DNA of 6,366 bases from an uncultured Ruminococcus sp. (lineage in GTDB: Bacteria > Bacillota > Clostridia > Oscillospirales > CAG-272). The stretch's first letter is position 1; each line of letters begins with the position of its first letter. The position numbers and the translations under genes were made by a program. The stretch is from the NCBI GenBank assembly GCA_902782785.1, contig CACZOH010000100.1:1-6366 (forward strand), read 5' to 3'. The notes under the pieces were generated by a model. The model was not told the origin of the DNA. It did not search any database and saw nothing but the letters and a program-made list of their open reading frames with translations. Positions 6,063-6,366 of this stretch are shown here, in pieces.

Positions 6063-6366
6063 AATCCTTAAAAACGATCCTTGTTCTTGTATGGGTTTTT
6101 GCATTCACGTCAGGCGGTATCGTTCGTACGTTTGCCGCGTCGAAGCCCGTCTATATTTCCGACGTGATGGTCGGTATGGGCGAGACCGCAGAAGAAGCGA
6201 AGAAAGCTCTGACCGGGGCGGGCTTCACCGTGCTTGACCGCAACCTGAACGAAGGAGCGGGCAGCGCGATGAAGACGGAGAAATTCGTCTACCTCGGCTA
6301 CAAGACCACCGAAAACCCGCTGGAAGCGATCACCGACCTTGCGGTGATGAACATGAACGGCGGCTA
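6059..6366 (+). CDS. Secreted protein with GYKTT/AITDL module, N-terminal part, runs off the window
   Basis: 102 codons are present and the frame is open at the window edge. Residues 1-27 form a Sec signal peptide: MKSLK, then a hydrophobic core from ILVLVWVFAF, then a likely cleavage near TFAA/SKP. The mature part begins VYISDVMVGMGETAEEAKKAL and continues GFTVLDRNLNEGAG...KFVYLGYKTTENPLEAITDLAVMNMNGG. I recall similar GYKTT...AITDL modules, often in tandem, from large secreted Clostridia proteins, but cannot name a family or function. A perfect AGGAGG stands seven nt before the ATG, inside the end of the PrsW gene, and ATGA couples the two genes. It is probably exported and is a plausible partner or substrate of the protease. 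Final length and any anchor are unknown. Confidence 0.8.
   Translation, partial: MKSLKTILVLVWVFAFTSGGIVRTFAASKPVYISDVMVGMGETAEEAKKALTGAGFTVLDRNLNEGAGSAMKTEKFVYLGYKTTENPLEAITDLAVMNMNGG

Overview
The window looks like chromosomal DNA from a low-to-mid-GC Gram-positive bacterium, most likely an uncultured gut or rumen member of the Clostridia. This is inferred from strong AGGAGG-type ribosome binding sites, sigma-A promoters with 17-nt spacers and extended TGn -10 elements, a PrsW-type protease, and cytoplasmic carbohydrate-active enzymes. No database search was possible, so the taxonomy is tentative. No rRNA, tRNA, CRISPR array, insertion sequence or phage gene was seen.

Left part (1-1427). 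A sialate O-acetylesterase-like (SASA/SGNH) gene runs off the left edge on the minus strand from a GTG start and a near-consensus promoter. Back to back with it, a plus-strand promoter precedes an unrecognised 33-codon small ORF and then a GTG-initiated histidine-phosphatase-family gene. A 16-bp hairpin follows and ends both this unit and the convergent one.

Middle part (1428-4430, minus strand). A two-gene unit starts at a textbook promoter. It encodes a cytoplasmic GH78 alpha-L-rhamnosidase of 843 residues, then, 21 nt later, a small PPC/DUF296-domain protein with its metal-binding histidines intact. With the esterase, the rhamnosidase suggests turnover of plant or microbial glycans: one enzyme would release L-rhamnose from imported oligosaccharides or glycosides, the other would remove acetyl groups.

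Right part (4431-6366, plus strand). The 319-bp gap between the divergent genes holds one minus-strand promoter, two plausible plus-strand promoters, a perfect 14-bp palindrome at the predicted start of transcription, and a nested stem-loop leader region. It drives three overlapping, translationally coupled genes: an unrecognised 7-TM membrane protein, a PrsW-family intramembrane metalloprotease with all its signature residues, and a secreted protein (cut off by the window) with a recognisable but functionally unknown GYKTT...AITDL module. This envelope-associated cassette is the best candidate for something not yet described: the protease sits between a possible membrane sensor or partner and a possible secreted substrate or effector.
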